Below, piece by piece: positions 32,785 through 41,630 of a stretch of 46,433 nucleotides of DNA. Within the stretch, counting starts at the first letter, position 1, and each line of letters starts with the position of its first letter. The DNA comes from Alphaproteobacteria bacterium UBA3760 (GTDB lineage Bacteria; Pseudomonadota; Alphaproteobacteria; Rs-D84), in contig DFGC01000007.1 of the NCBI GenBank assembly GCA_002371155.1, positions 1 through 46,433 on the forward strand, written 5' to 3'. The position numbers and the translations under genes are program-made. The notes beneath the pieces were generated by a model. The model did no database searches. It saw only the letters and a program-made list of their open reading frames with translations, and was not told where the DNA came from.

Positions 32785-33447
32785 ATGTCTATCGTCAAAA
32801 AAATCATTGATTATAAAAAATCTTTTTTCCGTGACCACGGCAAGAATAACCATGTATTTATTATTGAAACAAATGGTTGTCGTCGCGAAATTCACCGATT
32901 AAACAAATCGTCTGTTAAATTCAAAGGAAACAACAACACAATTGAAATATACGAACCATATGATAAATTGGTTCTGAATATCATTGTGTGTGATAATACG
33001 CATATTGTTTTACACCCCAGTCAATATCCCAGAAATATCGCCATCAACGGTTATTGTAATAATAATAACAAAATTGTATTTGGACATGATTTTTCTACAA
33101 CAGACAAATTACAGATTTCTTTGCTGCGCGGTCCTGGCAATATAATAATAGGCGATGATTGTATGTTTGCGTCTTATGATTTAATACAAATGGGCGATGG
33201 ACACGCAATATATTCAGCAAAAACAAATGAAATTATAAACAATAATAAAGATATTATTATTGGCAATCATGTTTGGGTTGCTGACAATGTCACTTTGTTA
33301 AAAGGAACAAAAATTGGGGACAACAGTGTCATCGGGTTAAAGACAATTGTCACAAAACAATATGACCAAAACAATGTGATAATTGCTGGAACACCTGCGA
33401 AAATTGTAAAAACAGATGTTAATTGGACACGTAAATCGCAATATTAA
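32785..33447 (+). CDS. Hexapeptide-repeat acyltransferase
   Basis: 220 residues. The C-terminal half is a left-handed beta-helix with repeats such as IIIGNHVWVADNVTLLKGTKIGDNSVIGLKT and ends IIAGTPAKIVK, the signature of NeuD/WbbJ/CysE-like O-acyltransferases. The N-terminal half has divergent beta repeats. It probably acetylates a surface sugar. The gene is more AT-rich than its neighbours, and its stop overlaps that of the convergent GT61 gene by 4 bp, so the pair looks like one acquired polysaccharide islet. Confidence 0.85.
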   Translation: MSIVKKIIDYKKSFFRDHGKNNHVFIIETNGCRREIHRLNKSSVKFKGNNNTIEIYEPYDKLVLNIIVCDNTHIVLHPSQYPRNIAINGYCNNNNKIVFGHDFSTTDKLQISLLRGPGNIIIGDDCMFASYDLIQMGDGHAIYSAKTNEIINNNKDIIIGNHVWVADNVTLLKGTKIGDNSVIGLKTIVTKQYDQNNVIIAGTPAKIVKTDVNWTRKSQY

Positions 33448-34631
33448 TTTGCGTGCAAGATGTGTTTTATATATTCCCTGATTGTTTGACGACCATATTT
33501 TGTAATACCGACAGTAGCAATAATCCGTGCAATAAATCCAATAAATTTATTATATTTATTTTTTCGATTGTATTTTTTTAGATGTTGTGTGTACATATTC
33601 CATGAATCTTGGTCAAATTTAATATCTGATTTAGAAACTTGAAAATTATTATCATCAAAAAATTTTATCATCGAATCTGTTATACCGATTATTTGTGGCA
33701 TTTGCGAAAAATGACCAGTTGGGATTTTTTCAATACTGCCAGCAACATAAACGAAATTCAATCCGCATATATCACAAATTTGTTTTTGGATATCTGCATT
33801 ATCAATCGGTAAAGTATTCCTTTTTATTTGAATCACTGTACCCCCTGGGCACATAAACATTGCCAAATGTAGTGCTGTCCCGGCGGTTCCTGCCATATAT
33901 TTACAATTTCGGGCTAATGTAATTTGGTGTGACAAAGGCAGTGTTTCTGGATAAATTATTTTATATCCGTTTTTAGCAAAAATCTTTTCAATAGATTTTT
34001 CGCCAAATGTTCGTCCGTCATTCATTTTACCGCGAGAAAGGTAAATCTTGTCATATGTTTTTATTTGTTTGTTATTCATATTATGCGCGATTTTGTTGAA
34101 AATTTGCAACATTATTGGCGATATGTATTGTGTTATAACAGATGCCTGGCGTGGAACATAAACACCGCGAAACCGTGTTGTTTTGTTTATTAAAATTATG
34201 TTATCAGATTTTATTCCCAATCCTGTTAAAAAATCCATTACAAAACCCGGCAAAGATTTTGTTTTGCGACCAACAACAAAAACAAATTTTTTATTTTTAT
34301 ACTTAGAATCTAATACAGGATATAAACGCGCCAAACCTTCTAATAAAAAATGCCCAAAGTGCGAAAATATATATCCCCCACCAGCAAAGACAACCGTTTC
34401 ATCTATAAAATTTTGTGTTTGCTTGAATTTTGTGATACGCGTATGTCCACCAAAACGATATGTCACAGATGCATCACATAATTTACCATGCGTGTCATAT
34501 ACAACCCCAGATACATCCGCAGCATCAACGCATATTGTGCCGTTTTCAACAGATTCTATATTGGCAAACGATATATCAGGGCATTTTGTTGTTGTGAATT
34601 CTTTTTCATATTGGACATACTGTTTTATCAT
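33444..34631 (-). CDS. Glycosyltransferase family 61 protein
   Basis: 395 residues from the ATG at 34631, with AAAGG 8 nt upstream; an earlier ATG at 34667 lacks a ribosome site. DUF563/GT61 features: FAGGGYIFSHFGHFLLEGLARLYP near residue 80, KIYLSRGKMNDGR in the middle and YMAGTAGTALHLAMFMCPGG near 265. These enzymes transfer sugars to capsule, LPS or glycoproteins; the acceptor is unknown. Convergent with the acyltransferase; both are AT-rich. Confidence 0.85.
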   Translation of the reverse strand: MIKQYVQYEKEFTTTKCPDISFANIESVENGTICVDAADVSGVVYDTHGKLCDASVTYRFGGHTRITKFKQTQNFIDETVVFAGGGYIFSHFGHFLLEGLARLYPVLDSKYKNKKFVFVVGRKTKSLPGFVMDFLTGLGIKSDNIILINKTTRFRGVYVPRQASVITQYISPIMLQIFNKIAHNMNNKQIKTYDKIYLSRGKMNDGRTFGEKSIEKIFAKNGYKIIYPETLPLSHQITLARNCKYMAGTAGTALHLAMFMCPGGTVIQIKRNTLPIDNADIQKQICDICGLNFVYVAGSIEKIPTGHFSQMPQIIGITDSMIKFFDDNNFQVSKSDIKFDQDSWNMYTQHLKKYNRKNKYNKFIGFIARIIATVGITKYGRQTIREYIKHILHAN

Positions 34632-34690
34632 TTTGTGCCTTTTTCTGTACAAATAAAAATTTATCATAAACGCATATTGATATGCAATTA

Positions 34691-34720
34691 AAAACCGCCA
34701 TAAATGGCGGTAAATTTTTT
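34691..34720 (-). terminator. Terminator of the ACP-like gene
   Basis: ACCGCCA / TGGCGGT stem (34694-34700 with 34705-34711) and TTTTTA on the minus strand. It overlaps the end of the 34719 gene. Confidence 0.75.
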
Positions 34721-34970
34721 ATTTTGTGCGTTGTTTCATATGTCTTGCGACATAATTGCGCAATGTGCCAAGCCTGCAATATTTATCAAATTTTTCTTCT
34801 GGGAAATAAACGACAGGATATTTTTTATGCAAATCATAAATCGCGTCCATCGCCGCCCAATAATTCAATTTGGTATCGTTGTTAACATTGGATACCGGTA
34901 AATTCAACGCATTTGCAACGATTTGTCTTACCGTTGATGTAATACATGGTTTAATTTTTTTCCCAGCCAA
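34719..34970 (-). CDS. Small protein resembling acyl carrier proteins but lacking the carrier Ser
   Basis: 83 residues. VRQIVANALNLPVSNVNNDTKL followed by AMDAIYDLHKKYPV and a late TLRNYVARH mimic the helix pattern of an acyl carrier protein. Where ACPs have the DSL motif bearing phosphopantetheine, this has NYWAAMD, with no Ser. So it cannot be a normal ACP; it might be an ACP-fold adaptor or an unrelated helical protein. It is adjacent to the GT61 gene on the same strand but has its own terminator. Confidence 0.5.
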   Translation of the reverse strand: MAGKKIKPCITSTVRQIVANALNLPVSNVNNDTKLNYWAAMDAIYDLHKKYPVVYFPEEKFDKYCRLGTLRNYVARHMKQRTK

Positions 34971-35058
34971 TTTTTATCCCCTTTGTTTTTTTATAAAAAT
35001 ACGGATAGCATAATATTCCCAAAAGTCTCAGTTGTCAAATATTTTTTTAGACAAACAT

Positions 35059-35134
35059 AAATAAATGTTTATTTCAAGATTCGCGATAGTAAGAATAGTT
35101 CCCTGTTGGTGGGAATGTGTTTTTTTTATATAAT
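35059..35134 (+). promoter_or_regulatory. tspO promoter with an upstream palindrome
   Basis: TTGGTG (35106-35111), 17-bp spacer, TATAAT (35129-35134), 26 nt before the ATG. Upstream is a perfect AAATAAA-TG-TTTATTT palindrome (35059-35074), a possible operator. Confidence 0.5.
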
Positions 35135-35160
35135 GTATGTATCAAACCAAGGGGGAAAAT

Positions 35161-35646
35161 ATGAAATCTTTTTTTACTTTAATTGCCGCGATACTTATTT
35201 CTTTTATTCCAGGCGCAATCGGGGTGTTGTTTACCCCAGTCATGGGACACACAGATGCGTGGTACAATACTTTGGTAAATTCAAGTCTGACACCGGCACC
35301 AATCGTTTTTAGTATTGCGTGGACTGTTTTATATACTTTGTTGGGTATCGCGTTGTTCTTTATTTGGCGCGCCAAGAAAAAACGCAATAAAAAAGTTGGA
35401 ATTTTGGCATCTGAATGGCTGTTTTTTGCCCAGATGGTGTTGAACGCGTTGTGGAGTTATTTGTTCTTTGGCCTGCATATGACCACATTGGCGTTGTTCG
35501 TGTTGTTCGGTTTAATCATCGTTTCGGTTTATATGGCACGCGAATTCAAGACGGTCAGTCCCACCGCATATTATTTGGTGTGGCCGTATATCGCATGGTT
35601 GGTGTTTGCGTTCTATTTAAACGGGGTTATTTCATGTATGAATTAA
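35161..35646 (+). CDS. tspO: TspO/MBR family membrane protein
   Basis: 161 residues from the ATG at 35161, with AAGGGGG upstream. Five predicted spans match the tryptophan-rich sensory protein/benzodiazepine receptor fold. Visible signatures are LTPAPIVFSIAWTVLYTLLG in the first loop/second helix and LNALWSYLFFGLH in the third. Family members bind porphyrins or other ligands and modulate stress or photosynthetic gene responses. The gene is monocistronic and convergent with the ftsB-like gene, overlapping its stop by 4 bp. Confidence 0.92.
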   Translation: MKSFFTLIAAILISFIPGAIGVLFTPVMGHTDAWYNTLVNSSLTPAPIVFSIAWTVLYTLLGIALFFIWRAKKKRNKKVGILASEWLFFAQMVLNALWSYLFFGLHMTTLALFVLFGLIIVSVYMAREFKTVSPTAYYLVWPYIAWLVFAFYLNGVISCMN

Positions 35647-35969
35647 ATCTTTAAGATTTTCGTTTTGGAATCACCAATGTTCAATCGTTTCAGTCCCAAT
35701 TCTTCAATGTAATCGGGACTGTTTTTTTGGACCAGTTGAATATGTTTTTCCAATTGTTCTAATTTCGCCTGTTCAGCCTGTAATTGGGTTTGTGCCGCGT
35801 TCAGGCGCCATATGTTCACAACAAATCCCTGTAATGTGGTTTTGCCGGTAAATATGCCAATCGACCAAAATATCGCCAAAAATGTCATGATGACACCCGC
35901 CTTGCCATGAATGCCCGACGACCATGCCGTTGATATAAATGTAAATAAATTTTTGATTTTTTCCTTCAT
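35643..35969 (-). CDS. ftsB: FtsB/DivIC-like septum formation protein
   Basis: 108 residues from the ATG at 35969, chosen because TATAAT lies exactly 7 nt upstream; an ATG three codons earlier overlaps that box. One span at about 26-46, then a coiled coil (QTQLQAEQAKLEQLEKHIQLVQ) and SPDYIEELGLKRLNIGDS, the conserved end of FtsB/DivIC proteins. Family members bridge FtsL and FtsQ in the divisome. There are only 19 bp between its start and the divergent dusB. The assignment rests on architecture plus the C-terminal motif. Confidence 0.75.
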   Translation of the reverse strand: MKEKIKNLFTFISTAWSSGIHGKAGVIMTFLAIFWSIGIFTGKTTLQGFVVNIWRLNAAQTQLQAEQAKLEQLEKHIQLVQKNSPDYIEELGLKRLNIGDSKTKILKI

Positions 35970-35988
35970 ACATGCCATTATATCACAA

Positions 35989-36909
35989 ATGTTAGAAAAA
36001 AATAATATTTTTGTTGCACCAATGGCGGGAATTACAGATCGCCCGTTTCGCACCATTGTTCGCGAATTTTCACCCGATGCGTCGTTGGTGACTGAAATGA
36101 TTTCTTGTCATTCGTTGGTTGGGCAACATAAAAACTGTTTGCGAAATTTTGATGATTATTCAAATGATGGGAATATCGGGGCACAAATTTTTGGCGCAGA
36201 TGTTGGTTTGATGGCTGATGCGGCACGTGTTTTGCAAGATATGGGCGCAAAATGGATTGATATAAATATGGGTTGCCCCGTGCCCAAGGTTGCAACGCGC
36301 GCGGGGGCGGGGGCATATTTAATGCGCGACCATAAATTGGCGGGTGATATTATGCGCGCCGTGGTAAATGCGGTTGAAATTCCGGTGTCTGTAAAAACGC
36401 GGTTGGGGTGGGATGCAGAACATATGGATTGGCGCGAATTGGTCGATATTGCCGCGGATGCGGGTGTGCGGTTTGTCGCGTTGCATGGGCGGACGCGCGC
36501 GGCGGGATATACGGGCGTGGCAATGCACCCAGATGTGCGGAAATGCCCCATACCAATTATTGCAAATGGTGATATACAATCCGCAGATGATATTAAAAAT
36601 GTTGAAAAATTGGGCTATGCGGGCGCGATGATTGGGCGCGCAATGCTGGGAAAACCGTGGAAATTAAATGAGTTATCGGGTGGGGACGCGCCACAAAATA
36701 TTGGTGAAATTGTGCTGCGTCATTTGGATTTGGTTATTGATTATTATGGTGCACGCACAGGTGTGCCATTGTTTCGCAAGCATGCGGCATGGTATTCGGC
36801 GGGAATGCCGGGGGCAACGGCGTTTCGTGTCGCGGTAAATCAAATAACAGATGTAAATGAATTAAAAAATAAAATATCTGAATTTTGGGGTTGCGTTGGC
36901 AAAATATAA
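35989..36909 (+). CDS. dusB: tRNA-dihydrouridine synthase
   Basis: 306 residues from the ATG at 35989. It is an FMN-dependent enzyme that reduces uridines in tRNA D-loops. TIM barrel starts FVAPMAGITDRPFR, with NMGCPVPKVATRAGAGAYLM (catalytic Cys and Lys region), VKTRLGWD, ALHGRTRAAGY, IIANGDIQS and GAMIGRAMLGKPW. Best fit is DusB/NifR3. No Shine-Dalgarno is seen; an ATTATAT lies 5 nt before the ATG and overlaps the ftsB -10. The rodZ gene follows 47 bp after, likely in one operon. Confidence 0.94.
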   Translation: MLEKNNIFVAPMAGITDRPFRTIVREFSPDASLVTEMISCHSLVGQHKNCLRNFDDYSNDGNIGAQIFGADVGLMADAARVLQDMGAKWIDINMGCPVPKVATRAGAGAYLMRDHKLAGDIMRAVVNAVEIPVSVKTRLGWDAEHMDWRELVDIAADAGVRFVALHGRTRAAGYTGVAMHPDVRKCPIPIIANGDIQSADDIKNVEKLGYAGAMIGRAMLGKPWKLNELSGGDAPQNIGEIVLRHLDLVIDYYGARTGVPLFRKHAAWYSAGMPGATAFRVAVNQITDVNELKNKISEFWGCVGKI

Positions 36910-36956
36910 CGGTATCATATAGTCGGATGTTTAACTTTAATAATCGGGGGCGGAAA

Positions 36957-37802
36957 ATGAACGAAGATAAAACGGTCGAAACACAAGATTTGACAGTTGG
37001 TGAAATGCTGCGTAATGCCAGAACAATGGGACGCAGAAAACGCGAAATTAGCACAATCGCCAAACAATTATGTATATCAGAAGAATTTTTAGAGGCGTTG
37101 GAAAACGGGGAATATAAAAAGATTCCTGAAATCGTTTATGTGTTGGGTTTTGCCCGCAATTATGCGATGGAATTGGGGTTGGACCCGGATATGATTGTCA
37201 ATAAAGTGAAATCTGAATTGGGTATCGAACCCACGTCCGAGGTCACAATTACAAATGATGATTTGGAAGAAATGAACCGCACATCTGCATACAAGGTTAA
37301 AATTCAAGAGTGGTTGCAGGCATCGGTCAATTGCGTGCGTAATCATTGGCTGTGGTTTGCAATTGGGGCGGGGGTTGTCGTGGTTGCGATGTTGGTTATA
37401 ATTATATTTGGTGGGAAATCTGAACCTGAATCACCCGCGCCCGTTGTCGCACCCGTTGTGCAACAGGCGGCACCCGCGGTCGAAGAACCGGTGTATAATA
37501 TTCCGGTGCGGGAACGTTTTGGCAAAGAAAATATGGCACGTGCAAATGTTATTATCCAGGCAATCGAAGATTCCTATGTCGGTATCGAGGATGCAAAAAA
37601 ACGTCCTGTATTTGGTAAAACAATGATTGCGGGCGATGTGTTCTATGTGCCGGCGGGCGATGGATTCAAGGCACGATTCGGTAATGCCGGCGGTGTTGAT
37701 ATTTGGGTGAACGGTGAATTGGCACCCAAGGTTGGCGCAAACAAAACATCCAAAAAGGATGTGTCGTTGAATCCTGATTCTTTGATGAAAAAAGCAAAAT
37801 AA
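36957..37802 (+). CDS. rodZ: RodZ-like cytoskeletal membrane protein
   Basis: 281 residues from the ATG at 36957 (CGGGGGCGG upstream). A cytoplasmic Xre-type helix-turn-helix domain at about 10-90 (VGEMLRNAR, AKQLCISEEFLEALENGEY) is followed by a linker, one span at about 130-152, a Pro/Val-rich periplasmic linker and a DUF4115 domain (FYVPAGDGFKARFGNAGGVDIWVNG). RodZ links MreB filaments to the elongation machinery and sets rod shape. Together with the PBP and M23 peptidase it points to a walled, elongating cell. Confidence 0.9.
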   Translation: MNEDKTVETQDLTVGEMLRNARTMGRRKREISTIAKQLCISEEFLEALENGEYKKIPEIVYVLGFARNYAMELGLDPDMIVNKVKSELGIEPTSEVTITNDDLEEMNRTSAYKVKIQEWLQASVNCVRNHWLWFAIGAGVVVVAMLVIIIFGGKSEPESPAPVVAPVVQQAAPAVEEPVYNIPVRERFGKENMARANVIIQAIEDSYVGIEDAKKRPVFGKTMIAGDVFYVPAGDGFKARFGNAGGVDIWVNGELAPKVGANKTSKKDVSLNPDSLMKKAK

Positions 37803-37877
37803 AAAATCGGGTGCGAAATGCTTTTTGCAAACGCACCCATTGTATTTTTCTGTAAATTATCTATATATAGGAATACC

Positions 37878-40715
37878 ATGAGTGGCGTTATAAAAATTCG
37901 CGGTGCGCGCGAAAACAATCTTAAAAATGTTGATTTGGACATACCAAAAAATAAATTGGTGGTGTTTACTGGTGTGTCTGGGTCGGGAAAATCGTCGTTG
38001 GCATTTAATACTATTTATGCCGAGGGTCAACGACGTTATGTTGAATCTTTGTCATCGTATGCGCGTCAATTTTTAGATATGCAAAAAAAGCCAGATGTTG
38101 ATTTTATCGAAGGATTGGCACCGGCAATTTCGATTGAACAGAAAACTACATCGAAAAATCCGCGTTCGACGGTCGGAACTGTGACCGAAATTTATGATTA
38201 TCTGCGTTTGTTGTGGGCGCGAATCGGGGTGCCACATTCACCCGTGACGGGGTTGCCAATTAAATCGCAAACAATCGCGGAAATGGTTGATTGGACCATG
38301 AAATTGCCGCCCCAGGTGCGGTTTTATGTTATGGCGCCATTGGTTCGTGAACGCAAGGGGGAATATAAAAAAGAATTGGCGTTTTTGGTAAAACAGGGAT
38401 TTCAACGCGCGATTATTGATAATGAATTGGTTGATTTGGCGGCGTTGCCGTCGTTGGATAAAAATAAAAAGCATAATATTTTCGTTATTGTTGACCGATT
38501 GCAAATGATTGCGTCTGATGATGCGGGGGTGGACGAATTCAAATCGCGCCTGTATTCCTCGTTCGAGGCATCATTGCGTTTGGTGCCGGGTGTTGTGTTG
38601 GTGCGGCGGTTGGATACAAATGAAGATACACTGTATTCGCAAAATTATGCTTGTCCCGTCAGTGGCTTTACGGTTCCGAAAATTGAACCCAGATTATTTT
38701 CTTTTAATGCGCCGATGGGGGCGTGTCCGACATGTGGTGGGTTGGGTGTGCAATTAAATATATCACCGGATTTGGTTGTCCCCGATCCGACAAAATCTAT
38801 ATTGGGCGGGGCGATTGCGCCTTGGTCGCGTGGGGGAATGTTGACCCAATATGACCATTTGTTTGATGCATTACATAAAAAATATAAAATATCATTGTCA
38901 AAACCATGGCACAGTTTGCCCAAAGAACATCAAGATATAATTTTATATGGAACAGGTGATGAAGAAATTAAAATAAATTGGAACGGGTTTGTTTATTCTA
39001 AACCGTTCGAGGGTGTTGTGCCGAACCTGGAACGGCGGTTGCGTGAATCTGATTCGGATGCGATGCGTGCAGAATTGGCAAAATATCAATCGTCAACACA
39101 ATGTCCGATGTGTCATGGCAAAAGATTGAATATCCAGGCGTTATGCATAAAAATAAATGGTTTTGATATTATCGATGCGTGCGATTTGTCTGTGTCGGAT
39201 TCGTTGCGTTGGTTTCGTGATTTGCCGAATCATTTAAGCGCCCAGGAAAATGATATTGCGAAAATTGTACTGCGTGAAATTACCGACAGATTGCATTTTT
39301 TAGAAAATGTTGGATTGGGATATTTAACATTGTCGCGTATGGCAGGGACCCTTTCCGGGGGCGAGGCCCAACGTATTCGTTTGGCATCACAAATTGGTTC
39401 GGGGTTGTCGGGGGTATTGTATGTATTGGATGAACCGTCGATTGGCCTGCATCAGAGTGATAATGATAAATTGTTGGACACATTGAAAATGCTGCGCGAT
39501 AAAGATAATACAGTTATTGTTGTTGAACACGATGAAGACGCAATGTGGTCTGCGGATTTTTTGGTTGATATTGGTCGTGGCGCGGGGATAAATGGTGGAA
39601 ATATTATTGCATATGGCACCCCGCAACAGGTCATAGATAATCCGGATTCTATTACGGGACAATATTTGTCGGGTGTACGGAAAATAGAGGTTCCCAAAAC
39701 GCGTCGCGCGGGCAACGGGCAATCTATTGTGATAACGGGGGCGCGTGAAAATAACCTGAAAAATATAGATGTTGAAATTCCGCTGGGAAAATTTGTTGCG
39801 TTGACCGGGGTGTCGGGATCTGGGAAATCGACATTGTTGTTGGACACTTTGTATCCGGCGTTGATGCGTGCGTTATATAATTCCAAGTTAGAGGTCGGTG
39901 CGCATAAATTGATTTGCGGTATGGAAAATGTGGACAAGGTTGTTGATATTGACCAATCGCCAATCGGACGCAGTCCGCGCAGTAATCCGGCAACATATGT
40001 TGGGGTGTTTTCTGATATTCGTGATTTCTTTGCCGAATTGCCCGAGGCCAAGGCGCGCGGATACACATCGGGCCGTTTTTCATTTAATGTCAAGGGCGGT
40101 CGGTGCGAGGCATGCCAAGGCGACGGTCAAATAAAAATTGAAATGAATTTTTTGGCAGATGTCTATGTCGAATGTGAAAAATGTCATGGAACGCGGTATA
40201 ATGATGAAACTTTGGCGGTTAAATACAAGGGTAAATCGATTGCCGATGTGTTGAATATGACGGTGGAAGAGGCGTATCGATTCTTTATCAATGTGCCAAA
40301 AATTGCGCGTAAATTGGAATTGTTAAAACGCGTTGGATTGGAATACATTAAATTGGGACAAAGTTCGCTGGATTTATCCGGGGGTGAGGCCCAGCGTATA
40401 AAATTGTCCAAAGAATTGAGTGCGCGCAGTACCGGACAAACAATTTATATATTGGATGAACCAACAACGGGGCTGCATTTTGAAGATATAAAAATGCTGT
40501 TAAATGTATTACAAGAATTGGTTGATGCCGGAAATACGGTTGTTGTTATTGAACATAATTTGGATGTTATTAAATCTGTGGATTGGATTATTGATTTGGG
40601 ACCAAATGGCGGCGATAACGGCGGACGCGTTGTTGCTGTTGGCACCCCAGAACAGGTTGCCGCGGTTCCGGAATCGTTGACGGGAAAATATCTGAAAAAG
40701 TATCTGGACAAGTGA
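37878..40715 (+). CDS. uvrA: Excinuclease ABC subunit A
   Basis: 945 residues from the ATG at 37878 with TAGGA upstream. It is the damage-recognition ATPase of nucleotide excision repair. Two ABC modules: Walker A GVSGSGKS at 32-39 and near 645, signatures LSGGEAQRIRLA near 493 and LSGGEAQRIKLS near 834. The second zinc module CEAC/CEKC is at about 744-771. The first zinc region reads CPVSG then CPTC, with Ser for the second Cys; I recall this as normal in alphaproteobacteria. CPMCHGKRLN is also present. Full length. Confidence 0.98.
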   Translation: MSGVIKIRGARENNLKNVDLDIPKNKLVVFTGVSGSGKSSLAFNTIYAEGQRRYVESLSSYARQFLDMQKKPDVDFIEGLAPAISIEQKTTSKNPRSTVGTVTEIYDYLRLLWARIGVPHSPVTGLPIKSQTIAEMVDWTMKLPPQVRFYVMAPLVRERKGEYKKELAFLVKQGFQRAIIDNELVDLAALPSLDKNKKHNIFVIVDRLQMIASDDAGVDEFKSRLYSSFEASLRLVPGVVLVRRLDTNEDTLYSQNYACPVSGFTVPKIEPRLFSFNAPMGACPTCGGLGVQLNISPDLVVPDPTKSILGGAIAPWSRGGMLTQYDHLFDALHKKYKISLSKPWHSLPKEHQDIILYGTGDEEIKINWNGFVYSKPFEGVVPNLERRLRESDSDAMRAELAKYQSSTQCPMCHGKRLNIQALCIKINGFDIIDACDLSVSDSLRWFRDLPNHLSAQENDIAKIVLREITDRLHFLENVGLGYLTLSRMAGTLSGGEAQRIRLASQIGSGLSGVLYVLDEPSIGLHQSDNDKLLDTLKMLRDKDNTVIVVEHDEDAMWSADFLVDIGRGAGINGGNIIAYGTPQQVIDNPDSITGQYLSGVRKIEVPKTRRAGNGQSIVITGARENNLKNIDVEIPLGKFVALTGVSGSGKSTLLLDTLYPALMRALYNSKLEVGAHKLICGMENVDKVVDIDQSPIGRSPRSNPATYVGVFSDIRDFFAELPEAKARGYTSGRFSFNVKGGRCEACQGDGQIKIEMNFLADVYVECEKCHGTRYNDETLAVKYKGKSIADVLNMTVEEAYRFFINVPKIARKLELLKRVGLEYIKLGQSSLDLSGGEAQRIKLSKELSARSTGQTIYILDEPTTGLHFEDIKMLLNVLQELVDAGNTVVVIEHNLDVIKSVDWIIDLGPNGGDNGGRVVAVGTPEQVAAVPESLTGKYLKKYLDK

Positions 40716-40754
40716 TAAAGTTTTGGTAAAATTTCAAGAAAAAGGAGTGAAGCA

Positions 40755-41270
40755 ATGTTCGGTTTTGGTAAAAAGAAAAAAGATGACGCGACAGTAAATG
40801 AAAATGATATGAACGATGTCAAAATGCCGTCTGGGATGCGTGAAACGGCGGAACGCATGATGTCGGGACAATTTGATATGAACGATATGTTGGCACAATT
40901 AAAACAGATTAAAAAAATGAGTAATTTTGGCGGGCTGTTGAAAATGGTGCCGGGTATGTCGGGGGCGGTCAATGCAATGCGTGAAAAAATCAAAGATGGC
41001 AGTGTCGATGCGCAAATCAAAATTTTGGAATCTATGACGGCGGCGGAACGCGCGGACCCAGAAAAAATATTCGCCAACGCAAAAACCCGTATTGCGGAAA
41101 GTGCAGGCTGTTCGGTTCGTGATGTGGAACATATAATCAAACAATATCTGAATATGAAACGGCAAATGGCGATGATTCAACGCATGGGTGGGATGGAGGC
41201 CGTTATGCAACGCATGCAACAAAATGGTGGTATGCCGGGCGGCGCGCCTGTAAATCCGGGGGCAAAATAA
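40755..41270 (+). CDS. Stand-alone SRP54/Ffh M-domain protein
   Basis: 171 residues with its own strong ribosome site (AAAGGAG). After a short lysine-rich start, residues 30-150 align to the methionine-rich M domain of Ffh: MMSGQFDMNDMLAQLKQIKK, GGLLKMVPGMSG, ILESMTAAERADPE and VRDVEHIIKQYLNM, then a Met/Gln/Gly tail. The NG GTPase domain is entirely missing, and upstream is intact uvrA. The SRP-RNA-binding motif, normally GSRxxRIAxGSG, reads ANAKTRIAESAG: SR and GS are lost and only the RIA Arg remains. So it may bind hydrophobic segments without binding SRP RNA. Its TAA overlaps the next ATG (TAATG). Confidence 0.85.
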   Translation: MFGFGKKKKDDATVNENDMNDVKMPSGMRETAERMMSGQFDMNDMLAQLKQIKKMSNFGGLLKMVPGMSGAVNAMREKIKDGSVDAQIKILESMTAAERADPEKIFANAKTRIAESAGCSVRDVEHIIKQYLNMKRQMAMIQRMGGMEAVMQRMQQNGGMPGGAPVNPGAK

Positions 41271-41617
41271 TGAATAAAAGACATGTAAATCCGGTTGCTG
41301 TATCGGGGGTAAAACCGGTATATGTAAATGGTCGGTTGAAATATTGGACTGTGGATGTCGACTATAATCGCAATTTAATGTTGCCACACCAGGAATATTT
41401 GTCGGATGATTTGGGAAATTCGGGAATTGTGTTAAATCCGGTGTTTGATATTAAAAAATCGCGTCGTGTATCGTTTGTTAGATATAATCGTGACACAAAT
41501 AATACTCGTTTGACATATTCGTGGCGTGATGGTTTATTCGGATTGGGTGGCGAACGTGCATGGCGGTTCAGGTTGTCTATAATTGCCCAAATAAACAGAA
41601 ATGAAAATAACAAATAA
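41270..41617 (+). CDS. Unknown small protein, VSGV family member 1
   Basis: 115 residues. Its ATG overlaps the stop of the M-domain gene, so translation is coupled. It is a soluble, basic, beta-rich-looking protein. Near the start is AVSGVKPVYVNGRLKYW, which parallels EVSGVDSVYNKKGKIVGW in the next gene: VSGV-x2-VY, then a Gly-basic turn and Trp. That suggests two tandem paralogues. Function unknown; the coupling hints at work with the M-domain protein. Confidence 0.65.
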   Translation: MNKRHVNPVAVSGVKPVYVNGRLKYWTVDVDYNRNLMLPHQEYLSDDLGNSGIVLNPVFDIKKSRRVSFVRYNRDTNNTRLTYSWRDGLFGLGGERAWRFRLSIIAQINRNENNK

Positions 41618-41630
41618 AAAAGGTATACAA

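Noticed and set aside
38640..38750. Broken zinc module in UvrA (CPVSG instead of CPxCG)
   Set aside because: From memory this substitution is usual in alphaproteobacterial UvrA, so it is not a sign of decay.
40755..41270. Truncated or frameshifted ffh
   Set aside because: No GTPase coding remains upstream in any frame; that stretch is intact uvrA, and the gene has its own ribosome site and start.
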